A stretch of DNA of 64,000 nucleotides from Prionace glauca. Lineage: Eukaryota; Chordata; Chondrichthyes; Carcharhiniformes; Carcharhinidae. The notes under the pieces were generated by a model. It worked only from the letters and a program-made list of their open reading frames with translations, was not told the origin of the DNA and did not search any database. How positions within the stretch are numbered: position 1 is the first letter of the stretch; the number at the start of each line of letters is the position of its first letter. Location of the stretch: NCBI GenBank assembly GCA_037974335.1, contig CM075729.1, positions 111,024,437-111,088,436 on the forward strand, given 5' to 3'. Of the stretch, positions 56,201-64,000 are shown piece after piece. The translations under genes were made by a program, and so were the position numbers.

Positions 56201-58126
56201 CCTCACTCACCGACTCTCACTCCCCCTTCACTCACCGACTCTCACTCCCCCCTCACTCACCGACTCTCACTCCCCCCTCACTCACCGACTCTCACTCCCC
56301 CCTCACTCACCGACTCTCACTCCCCCCTCACTCACCGACTCTCACTCCCCCCTCACTCACCGACTCTCACTCCCCCTTCACTCACCGACTCTCACTCCCC
56401 CTCACTCACCGACTCTCACTCCCACCTCACTCACCGACTCTCACTCCCCCCTCACTCACCGACTCTCACTCCCCCCTCACTCACCGACTCTCAATTCTCT
56501 CTGTCCGTACTCCAGGTATTTTCTCAGCCACTCGATACACTCCACCTCCAGGTAATCTTTCCATCGCTGATTGCTGTCAGTGTCCCGGTCCCACCTGTTT
56601 TTGGTGATCTCCCCCCAGGACACCGGGGTCACACACCAGTGATCCTTGTCGAAGCTGAGAAAATCATGTCCGTCCCACCCATACTGGAGTGAATCCATTC
56701 GTGTCCCATCATCCCTCAGGTCACAGCCAGTCATCAGCTGGAGGAAATGTGATCCCTGTGGATCAGAAACACAAACAGCCAATCAGAGATAGTCCCCAAA
56801 GGGTGATCCCACCTGCACAGCCAATCAGAACCAGCCTCACTGGGTGATCTCATCCCACCAGCCAATTAACATCAACTACTCTGCCCCTCCCCCACTCACA
56901 GCCAATCAGAGCCAGCCTCAATCCCTCCACACATTCACAGCCAATCACATTTCCTGTCACATCTCCAATCGCAGCCAATCAGCCTCTGGCTCCCGGTTCC
57001 TGATCCACTCTGGGTTTCCCCTCATTCCCACCTGGATCCCCGGGTGCTGGGAGAGTGAGCACTCACCTCCTGTCTGGCTGCTGCGGGACATGAGGAGCGG
57101 AATCCTACGTTTAAAACGCATCTCCTGCTCCTGTGCGAGGAACTCTTCTCCTCCCAGGCTGCCGGATTCTCGCTCTCCACCATCCACTGCTCCCGGGGGA
57201 TCAGCTCCCTCCGATCACTGTCGTACATAACAAACTGGACACCGTCCACATAACCGACACCCACAAACTCCGGGAAACCCGGGATCGGAGTAATTGCCGT
57301 GAAGAAATACCGGAGAGAGTGAGAGCCTGAAATAGAGAGAGAGAGAATTCAGGATATACACCCTAAAAACACCAACACCCTCACACACACACACACACAC
57401 ACAGATCGGGGCATGAACCCCAAAACACTGATTCCAAACTGAGAGCAAAACCTCCACCCAGCCTGGCTTTGCCCCTCTCACACCCCATCACTCACTGACC
57501 CAGGGTTAATACCCCAGTACCCAGCCTGTCATTGCCCCTCTCACACCCCATCACTCACTGACCCAGGGTTAATACCCCAGTACCCAGCCTGGCATTGCCC
57601 CTCTCACACCCCATCACTCACTGACCCAGGGTTAATACCCCAGTACCCAGCCTGGCATTGCCCCTCTCACACCCCATCACTTACTGACCCAGGATTAATA
57701 CCCCAGTACCCAGCCTGGCATTGCCCCTCTCACAGCCCATCACTCACTGACCCAGGGTTAATACCCCAGTATCCAGCCTGGCATTGCCCCTCTCACACCC
57801 CATCACTCACTGACCCAGGGTTAATACCCCAGTACCCAGCCTGGCATTGCCCCTCTCACACCCCATCACTCACTGACCCAGGGTTAATGCCCCAGTACCC
57901 AGCCTGGCATTGCCCCTCTCACACCCCATCACTCACTGACCCAGGGTTAATACCCCAGTACCCAGCCTGGCATTGCCCCTCTCACACCCCATCACTCACT
58001 GACCCAGGGTTAATACCCCAGTACCCAGCCTGGCATTGCCCCTCTCACACCCCATCACTCACCTGCAGACACCTCTCCACACAGAAGGACCAGCTCTATC
58101 AGTCCAATCATTGCTGCTTCCCTCAT
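47226..58126 (-). CDS. MHC class I heavy chain, gene 3 (full exon set, paired frameshifts)
   Basis: Seven coding exons: leader 58126-58063, alpha1 57326-57067, alpha2 56755-56485, alpha3 50487-50224, TM 48189-48088, tail 47567-47535 and 47272-47226. They total 1041 nt, still divisible by three. Against gene 2, alpha1 is one base shorter after codon PAAWEEK, and alpha2 has one extra base close to its start plus a clean one-codon loss (DKDHWCVTP). Using the conserved splice sites, the frame shifts for about 26 residues at the end of alpha1 and is restored at GSHFLQLMTGCDL. No stop occurs in between. Intron 2 is thus phase 0 here and phase 1 in gene 2. The altered stretch would replace much of the alpha1 helix, so the product may not fold. 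It is either a recent pseudogene or an unusual expressed allele. T143 and W147 equivalents are kept (ITKNRW) and position 59 is Ala. Confidence 0.82.
47440..47477. repeat. CA-rich microsatellite in intron 6 of gene 3
   Basis: Shorter relative of 20878-20972. Confidence 0.8.
47535..47567 (-). CDS. Gene 3 cytoplasmic exon (33 bp)
   Basis: Acceptor GTTTTACAG|GGAGAGG, donor GCAAATA|GTAAGC. It codes GRGKSNYNPAN. Confidence 0.85.
48088..48189 (-). CDS. Gene 3 connecting/transmembrane exon
   Basis: 102 bp, phase 1-1. Same helix as gene 2 with M/V, I/V and C/Y changes (GVVGVLVLIALIVAV-like core, then KKK). Confidence 0.92.
48195..48420. repeat. GA-rich purine tract
   Basis: Low-complexity GAGA sequence, paralogue of 21766-21990. 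Confidence 0.7.
48536..49690 (-). mobile_element. CR1-like LINE fragment in intron 4 of gene 3
   Basis: Paralogue of 22131-23285 and 1-2900; no intact ORF. Confidence 0.7.
49692..50080. repeat. 35-bp minisatellite, short copy
   Basis: About 11 diverged TGTAATATCCCAG-type units. Confidence 0.7.
50224..50487 (-). CDS. Gene 3 alpha3 (Ig C1-set) exon
   Basis: 264 bp, phase 1-1, intact. It starts VAPVVSFTRLDDSN (Asp where genes 1 and 2 have Gly), with cysteines in RLSCAVTGFYP and YSCRVEH. Confidence 0.95.
50550..56494 (-). repeat. 25-bp minisatellite filling intron 3 of gene 3
   Basis: About 238 units over 5.9 kb, the longest array. Local subfamilies are visible. CTCGCC units (GT to GC in the donor motif) cluster at about 52090-52420 and 54230-54310. 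A CCCCCTTCACTC variant dominates 55180-55560. CACCACCCTCC variants occur between 52450 and 54420. The first unit is again the alpha2 donor. Plus-strand frames of 666 and 1104 codons are artefacts. Confidence 0.96.
56485..56755 (-). CDS. Gene 3 alpha2 exon (271 bp)
   Basis: Acceptor ATCCACAG|GGATCACA. One extra base near the start and one codon fewer (DKDHWCVTP) than in gene 2. Read in the frame that restores the domain it gives GSHFLQLMTGCDL and ends ECIEWLRKYLEYGQREL. Both cysteines are kept. Confidence 0.9.
56777..56982 (-). promoter_or_regulatory. Six CCAAT/Y-box motifs in intron 2 of gene 3
   Basis: Motifs start at 56777, 56819, 56860 (AGCCAATTAA variant), 56900, 56939 and 56973, spacing 34-42 bp. 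Confidence 0.6.
57067..57326 (-). CDS. Gene 3 alpha1 exon (260 bp, frameshifted)
   Basis: Same splice sites as gene 2 but one base shorter. The frame is normal through GVGYVDGVQFVMYDSD, EQWMV and NPAAW. Beyond EEK the ancestral reading (FLAQEQEMRF, LLMSRSSQTG) is in another frame. The alpha1 sequon NQT is also lost in that reading. Confidence 0.9.
57381..57403. repeat. CA microsatellite in intron 1 of gene 3
   Basis: Short (CA)n run, paralogue of 26171-26194. Confidence 0.85.
57458..58062 (-). repeat. 63-bp minisatellite in intron 1 of gene 3
   Basis: About 9.6 units, 605 bp, identical in length to gene 2, abutting the leader donor. Confidence 0.95.
58063..58126 (-). CDS. Gene 3 leader (signal peptide) exon
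   Basis: 64 bp. It encodes the same 21-residue signal peptide as gene 2 (start MREAAMIGLIELVLL) and uses the same donor GCAG|GTGAGT. Confidence 0.92.
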
Positions 58127-58285
58127 CTTGGGGAAACATTTGGAGGAAACTCTTTTTCGAAGAAAGACCATTTTCTCAACTCACTCCTTCTGTCGTTTCC
58201 TGTTTACCTCAATCTGATTGGACACAAAATAGGACTTAACCAATCAGAATAAAGAGATTCAGTGAGTCATCAGTCTCCGGCAGAA
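58127..58285 (-). promoter_or_regulatory. SXY-like promoter of gene 3
   Basis: TGACTCA (58269-58263) and Y box CTGATTGG (gene sense, at about 58247-58240) with the same 16-bp spacing as gene 2. The Y box here is a perfect CTGATTGGTT. A second ATTGG lies at about 58213-58220. Confidence 0.65.
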
Positions 58286-58339
58286 TAGAAAAAAAACAGG
58301 TTGAGAACCTGCCTCAATGTTGAGAACTGTCCAATCAGA

Positions 58340-58700
58340 TAAACTCTGGGAGATTAAAACCCCTTTCATTTAACCTCCTTTTATTATTCTGGTGATCGGA
58401 ACCCTCTCCAAGACCAATCTCCCCTTCCTGAGGTGCGGTGTCCAGAACTGAACACAGTGACTCCAGACAGGGTCTGAATAAACACTCTGTGAAACTGAAC
58501 TTCACTTCCATCACTTTGTCCACCATCCAGATACAATCAATGTTCCATTAGACAGACTGGTGAAATGGGCTGACACAGGGCAGGTGAAATACAATCCAGT
58601 GAAGTATTTTAAGTGCTGCAATTTGAACAGAAGAATGTTCAGAGGTAATGTAAACTGAATGGTACAGTTATAAAGGGATTGTAGGAACAGAGAGACCTGA
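58340..58700. mobile_element. Two short CR1-like LINE fragments in opposite orientation
   Basis: 58370-58515 resembles a reversed LINE 3' region (CTGAGGTGCGGTGTCCAGAA). 58555-58690 resembles a plus-strand RT-distal fragment. Both are degenerate. Confidence 0.5.
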
Positions 58701-58719
58701 GTGAGTGTGAGGCATTCAA

Positions 58720-59185
58720 CCTCTGATCTCCGAGTAAGTGTTCTCCAAGGCGGCATTCACGACACACGACAGCGCAGAGTCGGTGAGCAGAGACTGGGAG
58801 CCAAGTTCCGCACACATGAGGACGGCCTCAACCGGGATCTTGGGTTCATGTCACACTATCTGTAACCCTCATGACTTGCCTCGGCTTGCAAAATCTCAGT
58901 AAGTGTCCACTCTGGAAACAATACACATCTCTTTAACCTGGGCTTCATGCGTTCTCGACTCACATTGTCTGTACCTTTTAAGACTTGATTAGCTGTAAAG
59001 ATTCGCATTCCAATCAATATTCTGTAAATTGAATTTGTGTCTTTTCTGCCCTGTTTGTGAACAGAACTTCCATGAAGGAGCAGTGGTATTCGCTACCTGA
59101 TAAACCTATTGGACTTTAACCTGGTGTTGTGGGACTTCTTACTGTGTTTACTCCAGTCCAACGTTGGCATCTCCACATCACATAA
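58720..59185 (+). mobile_element. Long copy of a shark interspersed repeat (family name unknown to me)
   Basis: It runs from CTCTGATCTCCGAGTAAG through GAGGACGGCCTCAACCGGG to CATGAAGGAGCAGTGG, ending GGCATCTCCACATCA. Its right end is the sequence reused in the fragments at 18405, 27321, 31002 and 44830. No coding frame is visible. Confidence 0.6.
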
Positions 59186-59244
59186 TAAGACTATGAAAGA
59201 AGCAGATGGACCCCATTTCTTTATAAATAGAGGCACAGAGTACA

Positions 59245-59735
59245 TCAGAACATAAGAAATAGGAGCAGGAGTAGGCCATCTAGCCCTTTGACCCTGCCCC
59301 GCCATTCAATAAGATCATGGCTAATCTGAAGTGGATCAGTTCCACTTTCCTGCTTTCTCCCCATAACCCTTAATTCCCTTGTCTATCAAAAACCTATCTA
59401 CCCGTGACTAATATATATTCAGCAAGGTAGCCTCCACCACTTCAACGGGCAGAGAATTCCAGAGATTCACTACCCTTTGAGTGAAGAAGTTCCTCCTCAA
59501 CTCTGATCTAAGCTGCCCCCCCCCCCCCCCCCCGCCTTGCCTTGAGGCTGTGCCCTCTCGTCCTGCTATCCTCTCTAAGCGGGAAGAATCTCTCTACCTC
59601 TACCCTATCTATCCCCTTCATTATCTTATTCGTCTCTATAAGATCCCCCCTCAGCCTTCTAAACTCCAACATGTACAGACCCAGTTGATTTAGTCTCTCT
59701 TTATAGGCCAACCCCATCATCTCCGGTATCAGTAC
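59245..59735 (-). mobile_element. CR1-like LINE 3' fragment (reverse) with poly-C run
   Basis: Reverse LINE 3' end (AGAACATAAGAAATAGGAGC, CCATTCAATAAGATCATGG) whose minus strand encodes parts of YKERLNQLGLYMLEFRR and DLIETNKIMKG. It is interrupted by a C-run of about 17 at 59514-59533. Confidence 0.75.
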
Positions 59736-59744
59736 AAAATCAAG

Positions 59745-59935
59745 GAGGTCTCACTGAACATTGATAAAATATTGATTAGATCTCAGCTGGACAATTGACC
59801 CCACCTCTGGTCACAGTGTTTTAGGAAGAATATCAATGTATTTGAGAGGGTGCAGAGGAGATTTACTGAAATATTACAGGAGAGAAGGGACTTCTGAATG
59901 ACACTGGGACAATTCAATGTGTTGGGCTACGCATA
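59745..59935 (+). mobile_element. CR1-like LINE fragment (plus)
   Basis: Degraded ORF2 segment with RSQLDN and FERVQRRFTEI-like translation. Confidence 0.6.
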
Positions 59936-60194
59936 TCTTTCATAAAAAATGGAAAGACATTGCATTGCCCAGAAAGTTGATACTGACTTGGAGTTTTGTT
60001 CTGTAAAGAGGGCCATAAATACTCATTGGACTGGGAGTCAGCCTGCCTTGACCTCTATGGTACTTGAGGAAGAGTGTTTTGCTTGTTTTGAACTGGAATC
60101 ACTTTAATTGATGGGGAATAAAACTGAAAAACAAAGTCTAGCTTTGTTCTGGAAATCACAGAGCAGGGAGAAACTGCTTGTTTGAATTGAATGT
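59936..60194. other. Intergenic sequence, nothing recognised
   Basis: No gene or repeat family was identified. Confidence 0.4.
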
Positions 60195-60480
60195 GGTGCC
60201 ATGGTGGCAAAGTGGTTAGCACTGCTGCCTCACAGTGCCAGAGACCCAGATTCAATTTGGGTGACTGATTGTGTCTGCATGGGTTTCAACTGGGTGCTCC
60301 GGTTTCCTCCCACAGTCCAGAGATGTGCTGGTTAGTGGATTAGCGATGCAAACTGCCCCTTAGTATCAAGGGGATTTACAGGGTATATGTGTGGGGTTAC
60401 AGGAATAGGATCTGGGTGGGATTGTTGTTGGTGCAAGTTCAATGGGCTGAATGGCCTCTTCTGCACTGTTTCTGCATGAA
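60195..60480 (+). mobile_element. HE1-like SINE, near full length
   Basis: Head GGTGGCAAAGTGGTTAGCAC, middle GGTTTCCTCCCACAGTCC, tail CAATGGGCTGAATGGCC and TTCTGCACTG. It is the best full-length reference copy in the window. Confidence 0.8.
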
Positions 60481-60639
60481 CCTCTTTGGGCAAAAAGTTG
60501 GACAATGTAGGTGACGCAACCTGATTCTCCCTCTGCCTTGCCTCAAGTTGTGTCTGGTTCATAACCTGCTGGCAGAGATTCCTCCTTTGAGTATATCCTG
60601 TGTGCATTTTGGACTTGCAAAGCTGAAACAGGAAGAATT

Positions 60640-61025
60640 GGTTCATACAAACACAGAAACATAGAAGATTGGAGAAGGAGGTGGTGATTTGACCTTTCGA
60701 CCCTGCTCCACCATTCATTACAATCATGGCTGATCATCCAATTCAATAGCCTAATCTTGCTTTTTCTCCATAACCTTTGATCCCATTTGCCCTTAGTGCT
60801 ATATCCAGTTGCCTCTTGAATACATTCAATGTTTTGGCATCAGCTCCTTTCTGAGGTAATGAATTCCACAGGCTCACCACTCTTTGGGTGAAGAAATGTC
60901 TCCTCACCTCCACCCTGAATCCTCAGACTGTGACTCCTGGTTCAGGACTCCCCCACCATTGGAAATATCCTCCATGCATCTGCTCTGTCTCGTCCTAAAC
61001 CACATCTGTGTCTAAAGACCCAATC
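60640..61025 (-). mobile_element. CR1-like LINE 3' fragment (reverse)
   Basis: CCATTCATTACAATCATGGC near the LINE 3' end, then CACTCTTTGGGTGAAGAAAT, the reverse of the C-terminal coding block; degraded. Confidence 0.7.
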
Positions 61026-61084
61026 TGTTTGTCCTTTGTAAGTGCTCAGCAACTGAGGGTAATATTTTTATATGAACAGAGGAT

Positions 61085-61735
61085 GAGACATTTTCAAGTT
61101 GGCCAGCTGTGACTAGTGGAGTGTCAACAGGATCAATGCTGGGACTCCAGCCAGTTTATAATCTACATTCATGACTCAGGCCAAGAGGCCGAGTGTAATG
61201 CATCTAAATTTAACATCTATTTGCCCACTCACTCAACATGACCAGGTCATTCTGAAGGATCTCTGCATCCTCGTCACAAAGCTATAAAGCCAGGTGGAAC
61301 TGAGGAGAGATTGAGTCAGTCTGGATTGTAATTGGCTTGAGGTTAAAAGAAAGAAGGGGATCTCATGGAAATCTATACAATTCTAACCGCGATGGACAGG
61401 GTGGATTCTGGAAAGATGTTCCCAATGACAGGGGAGTCCAAAGCCAGGGATCATAGTGTAATTATGTGGGGCAAGCCATTGAAGACTGAGATAAGGAAAA
61501 TTTCTTCACCCAGAGAGTGTTCAGCCTATGGAATTCACTATCACAGCAAGCAGTTGAGGCCAAAACATGGTATATATTCAAGAAGCAGTTCAATATAGCA
61601 CTTGGGCACAGTGGATCAAAAAATATGGGGGGAAGGCAGGATCAGACTATTAAATTGGAAGATCAGCCATGATCATAATGAATGGCAGAACAGGTTTGAA
61701 GGGCCGAATGGCCTTCTGCTGTTCTGATTTTCTGA
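61085..61735 (+). mobile_element. CR1-like LINE 3' fragment (plus)
   Basis: Counterpart of 28770-29360. It ends AGGGCCGAATGGCCTTCTGC. Degenerate. Confidence 0.65.
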
Positions 61736-61979
61736 GTTTTTATCAAATGCATATTGTGTGGAGGACAGAGAGAGCTGCAAGGACATTTGGACAAGTTGAA
61801 TGGACTGCAAGGTGACTGATGGAGTGTAACGTGATTCAAAGTGGGGGCGGGGGTCACATTATGTCCTCTGCCAAAACAATATGGCCTTCTGCACATTCAA
61901 ACCAGTCAAACAGATGTCACTCTGCTGGACTCAGCCTGCTAGAAGGCCTTGAAATTGAACCATGTCCATCCTTCAGTAA

Positions 61980-62114
61980 CAGCATCCCACTTTGTTATAC
62001 CGAACAAGGGAGAAATAATGAGAGGGTTGAGTGAGAGACAGAGTCAGAATGAGTTCTGCTTGTGAGACACAGATGTTCAAGCAAAATATTAGTTCCAGGA
62101 AAGCTTGTAAAGTC
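61980..62114. other. Duplicated flank used at the gene 1 deletion junction
   Basis: It starts CAGCATCCCACTTTG, the sequence joined directly to the alpha1 remnant at 8799. No gene is supported. Confidence 0.6.
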
Positions 62115-62705
62115 TGTTTCTTTACCCAGAAAACTTCTCGTGGGAGACAGAAGATGTAGTCTCATTTCTCAGTGATAATTGAGCTATGAGGAGAGGCTGA
62201 ATAAACTAGGCTTGTACTCGTTAGAGTTTAGAAGAATGAGGGGAGATCTCATTGAGACGTATAAGATGATGAATGGGATGGATAGGATAGAGGTGGAGAG
62301 ACTCTTCCCGCTCAAAAAAGACAGTAGGACTAGGGGGCACAGCCTCAAGATAAAGGGGGGGCGGTTTAGAACAGAGTTGAGGAGGAACTTCTTCACTCAA
62401 AGGGTGGTGAATCTCTGGAATTCTCTGCCCATTGAAGTGGTGGAGGCTGCCTCGCTAAATATTTTTAAGAAACGGGTTGATGGGTTTTTGATAAGAGAAG
62501 GGATTAAGGGTTATGGGGAGAGGGCGGGAAGGTGGAGCTGAGTCACGACAGATCAGCCATGATCTTATTGAATGGCGGGGCAGGCTCGAAGGGCCAGATG
62601 GCCTACTCCTGCTCCTATTTCTTATGTTCTTATGTTCTTATGTTTCTTCACCCAGAAAACTTCTCGTGGGAGACAGAAGATGTAGTCTCATTTCTCAGTG
62701 ATAAT
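62115..62705 (+). mobile_element. Young CR1-like LINE 3' insertion with 65-bp target duplication
   Basis: 5'-truncated LINE (62180-62640) with an intact 120-codon C-terminal frame starting at 62179 (YEERLNKLGLYSLEFRRMRG, MDRIEVERLFPL, RRNFFTQRVVNLWNSLPIEV). It ends in three GTTCTTAT-type octamers, the octamer tail being typical of CR1. The flanks 62115-62179 and 62641-62705 are direct repeats of 65 bp with one mismatch. Duplicons 1 and 2 have a single copy of that flank and no LINE. Confidence 0.9.
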
Positions 62706-63089
62706 GTATCAGAGACAAGCACAGTATTAATGTCACACTCAGCTTCTCTGACCTGTTGCAATCTCTGCAGATTTCAGACAGAAATGCTTTTTGTAATGAC
62801 TAATTTTGTGTACGGCTATTTCTGAGACCAGGCCACATTTATTTACTTATTAATTCAGGTGTAATGAAGTCAGACAGTTTTGTCTGTGGACTCAGTGAAT
62901 GCACATTGCACAATGAGTGTGTATTGGACGTGAAATGTGCCTTCCTGTTTCACATGGTGGGAAAGCATCAGAGAAGAGAACTATGGGGCTATTCGACTTT
63001 GCTGGCAAGGATAGAAAATGAGAACATTTTTATTAAAATGAGGGAATTGTGTAAACTCTGCAAGGAACACAGAAATTCCTCCAGGTGAA
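62706..63089. other. Duplicated flank, no gene seen
   Basis: Paralogue of 9010-9392 and 30129-30546. No coding region is supported. Confidence 0.5.
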
Positions 63090-63415
63090 ATCATAGAATC
63101 CCGGCACTGCAGAAAGAGATCATTGGGCGAGCAAGTCTGCACGTGCGCTCCGGCAGAGCATCATACAGAGACCCTTTCCCTGTAATCCCATATATTTAGC
63201 CAGCGAATCCCTCCCGCCACAATTTACATGTCCCAGGACATTTAGGGGCAATTTAGCATGGCCAATCCACCTAATCTGTGGGAAGAAACTGGAGTACCCG
63301 GACGAAGCCCACGCAGACACAGGGAAATGTGCAACTGATACCCAAGGCCGGAATTGAATCCGGGTTCTGGGCTCTGTGACTCAGCAACACGAACCAATGT
63401 GCCACTGTGCCACAA
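63090..63415 (-). mobile_element. HE1-like SINE, ancestral copy
   Basis: Paralogue of 9393-9705 and 30547-30875: ATCATAGAATCCCGGCACTG at the tail, reverse of GGCACATTGGTTCG at the head. Confidence 0.65.
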
Positions 63416-63539
63416 TCAGGAAAACAGATTGTACTTTGGTGTTTATTGCAAAGGGATTAGAGAACAGAAAAAGAATTCTCCCTACAGATGTAAACGCCAT
63501 TGCTGACACTTGCGATTCTGTGTAGAGTTTTTTCTTGCA

Positions 63540-63657
63540 GTTGTACAGGGAAGGTTTAGTTGGAATGATTGGGATTTGTTTTATAAGGGAAAGTTGAGTA
63601 GGTTGGGGATTTATTCATTGGCGTTTAGAAAAATGAGAAGCAATCTCACTGAAACAT
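63540..63657 (+). mobile_element. CR1-like LINE 3' fragment, cut at right end
   Basis: It matches the LINE segment of duplicons 1 and 2 up to CTCACTGAAACA, then stops matching at about 63658. Confidence 0.6.
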
Positions 63658-64000
63658 GTGTTGTCATTTTAAAATCTCCGATCCTTTCAACCAGTTTGCT
63701 CACTCCAATGTTTTACCCCGGTGCCCTTATTTGCAAGATGGACAAAGGACAAACACAAGTAAAAGTTCAACAAGTTTATTAGCAATAACACTACTAACCC
63801 TTAAACTACCCACATAAAACAAGAGGATACCCCAATATCAGATATACTACCCACAAAGTTAGTTTGGTTAAAACTGCAGGCTCGATTCTCTGAGTCCCTC
63901 TGGTCTGTCGTCACGAAGGTGAGTCTCGATGGCAGCTTCTTCCTTCCTTCTTCTCTGGTCAGCCTTCCGAATGGTCAGCAGTCGCCTCCTTCATCGAGTC
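63658..64000. other. Unclassified sequence unique to duplicon 3
   Basis: It begins TGTTGTCATTTTAAAATC where duplicons 1 and 2 continue the LINE. It contains AAGTTTATTAGCAATAAC and no recognised coding. It could be the edge of an inserted element or a duplication boundary; the window ends before this can be told. Confidence 0.4.

Noticed and set aside
53293-56607. 1104-codon plus-strand ORF (and 666, 457 and 426-codon relatives)
   Set aside because: It consists of the 25-bp minisatellite read as a 75-bp triple. Stop-free frames are forced by unit composition, it is antisense to intron 3, and it ends inside the antisense of alpha2.

Overview
The window looks like elasmobranch (shark or ray) genomic DNA carrying a tandemly duplicated MHC class I locus. 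This rests on spliced class I exons with all domain hallmarks, on tRNA-headed SINEs of a type I associate with sharks (HE1-like, named from memory and not searched), and on many CR1-like LINE 3' ends. No prokaryotic gene organisation is visible. All class I genes read on the minus strand.

Layout. Three duplicons follow one another. Each reads, from low to high coordinate: CR1-like LINE, 35-bp minisatellite, alpha3 exon, 25-bp minisatellite filling intron 3, alpha2 exon, intron 2 with six CCAAT/Y-box motifs, alpha1 exon, 63-bp minisatellite filling part of intron 1, leader exon, SXY-like promoter, nested LINEs and SINEs, 39-bp minisatellite, about 9 kb of non-coding duplicated sequence, 28-bp minisatellite, then the cytoplasmic and transmembrane exons of the next gene. 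Gene 1 (4227-8798) is a 5'-truncated pseudogene. Gene 2 (20679-26916) is complete with seven coding exons and a predicted 347-residue product. Gene 3 (47226-58126) has the same seven exons. It carries a one-base loss in alpha1 and a one-base gain in alpha2 that cancel across intron 2, so a 346-residue frame stays open with about 26 altered residues. The transmembrane exon of gene 1 would lie just left of the window; gene 3 is the last gene visible.

About a quarter of the window is tandem repeat. The 25-bp arrays (about 146, 45 and 238 copies) are made of units that each contain a copy of the exon 3 / intron 3 splice donor, and the first unit is the real donor. The intron 1 array also abuts its donor and repeats the intronic half of that site. 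Unit lengths of 39 and 63 bp, and 3 x 25 = 75 bp, keep frames open and create very long spurious ORFs (up to 1104 codons), which I do not call genes.

How the parts work together: genes 2 and 3 should give membrane-anchored class I heavy chains (leader, alpha1, alpha2, Ig-like alpha3, transmembrane helix, Ser-rich tail). Gene 2 lacks several conserved peptide-terminus-binding residues and is more likely non-classical. The promoters keep an X2-like and a Y-box motif at fixed spacing, and intron 2 adds a regular series of further Y-box motifs. Copy-specific LINE and SINE insertions mark events after the duplications.
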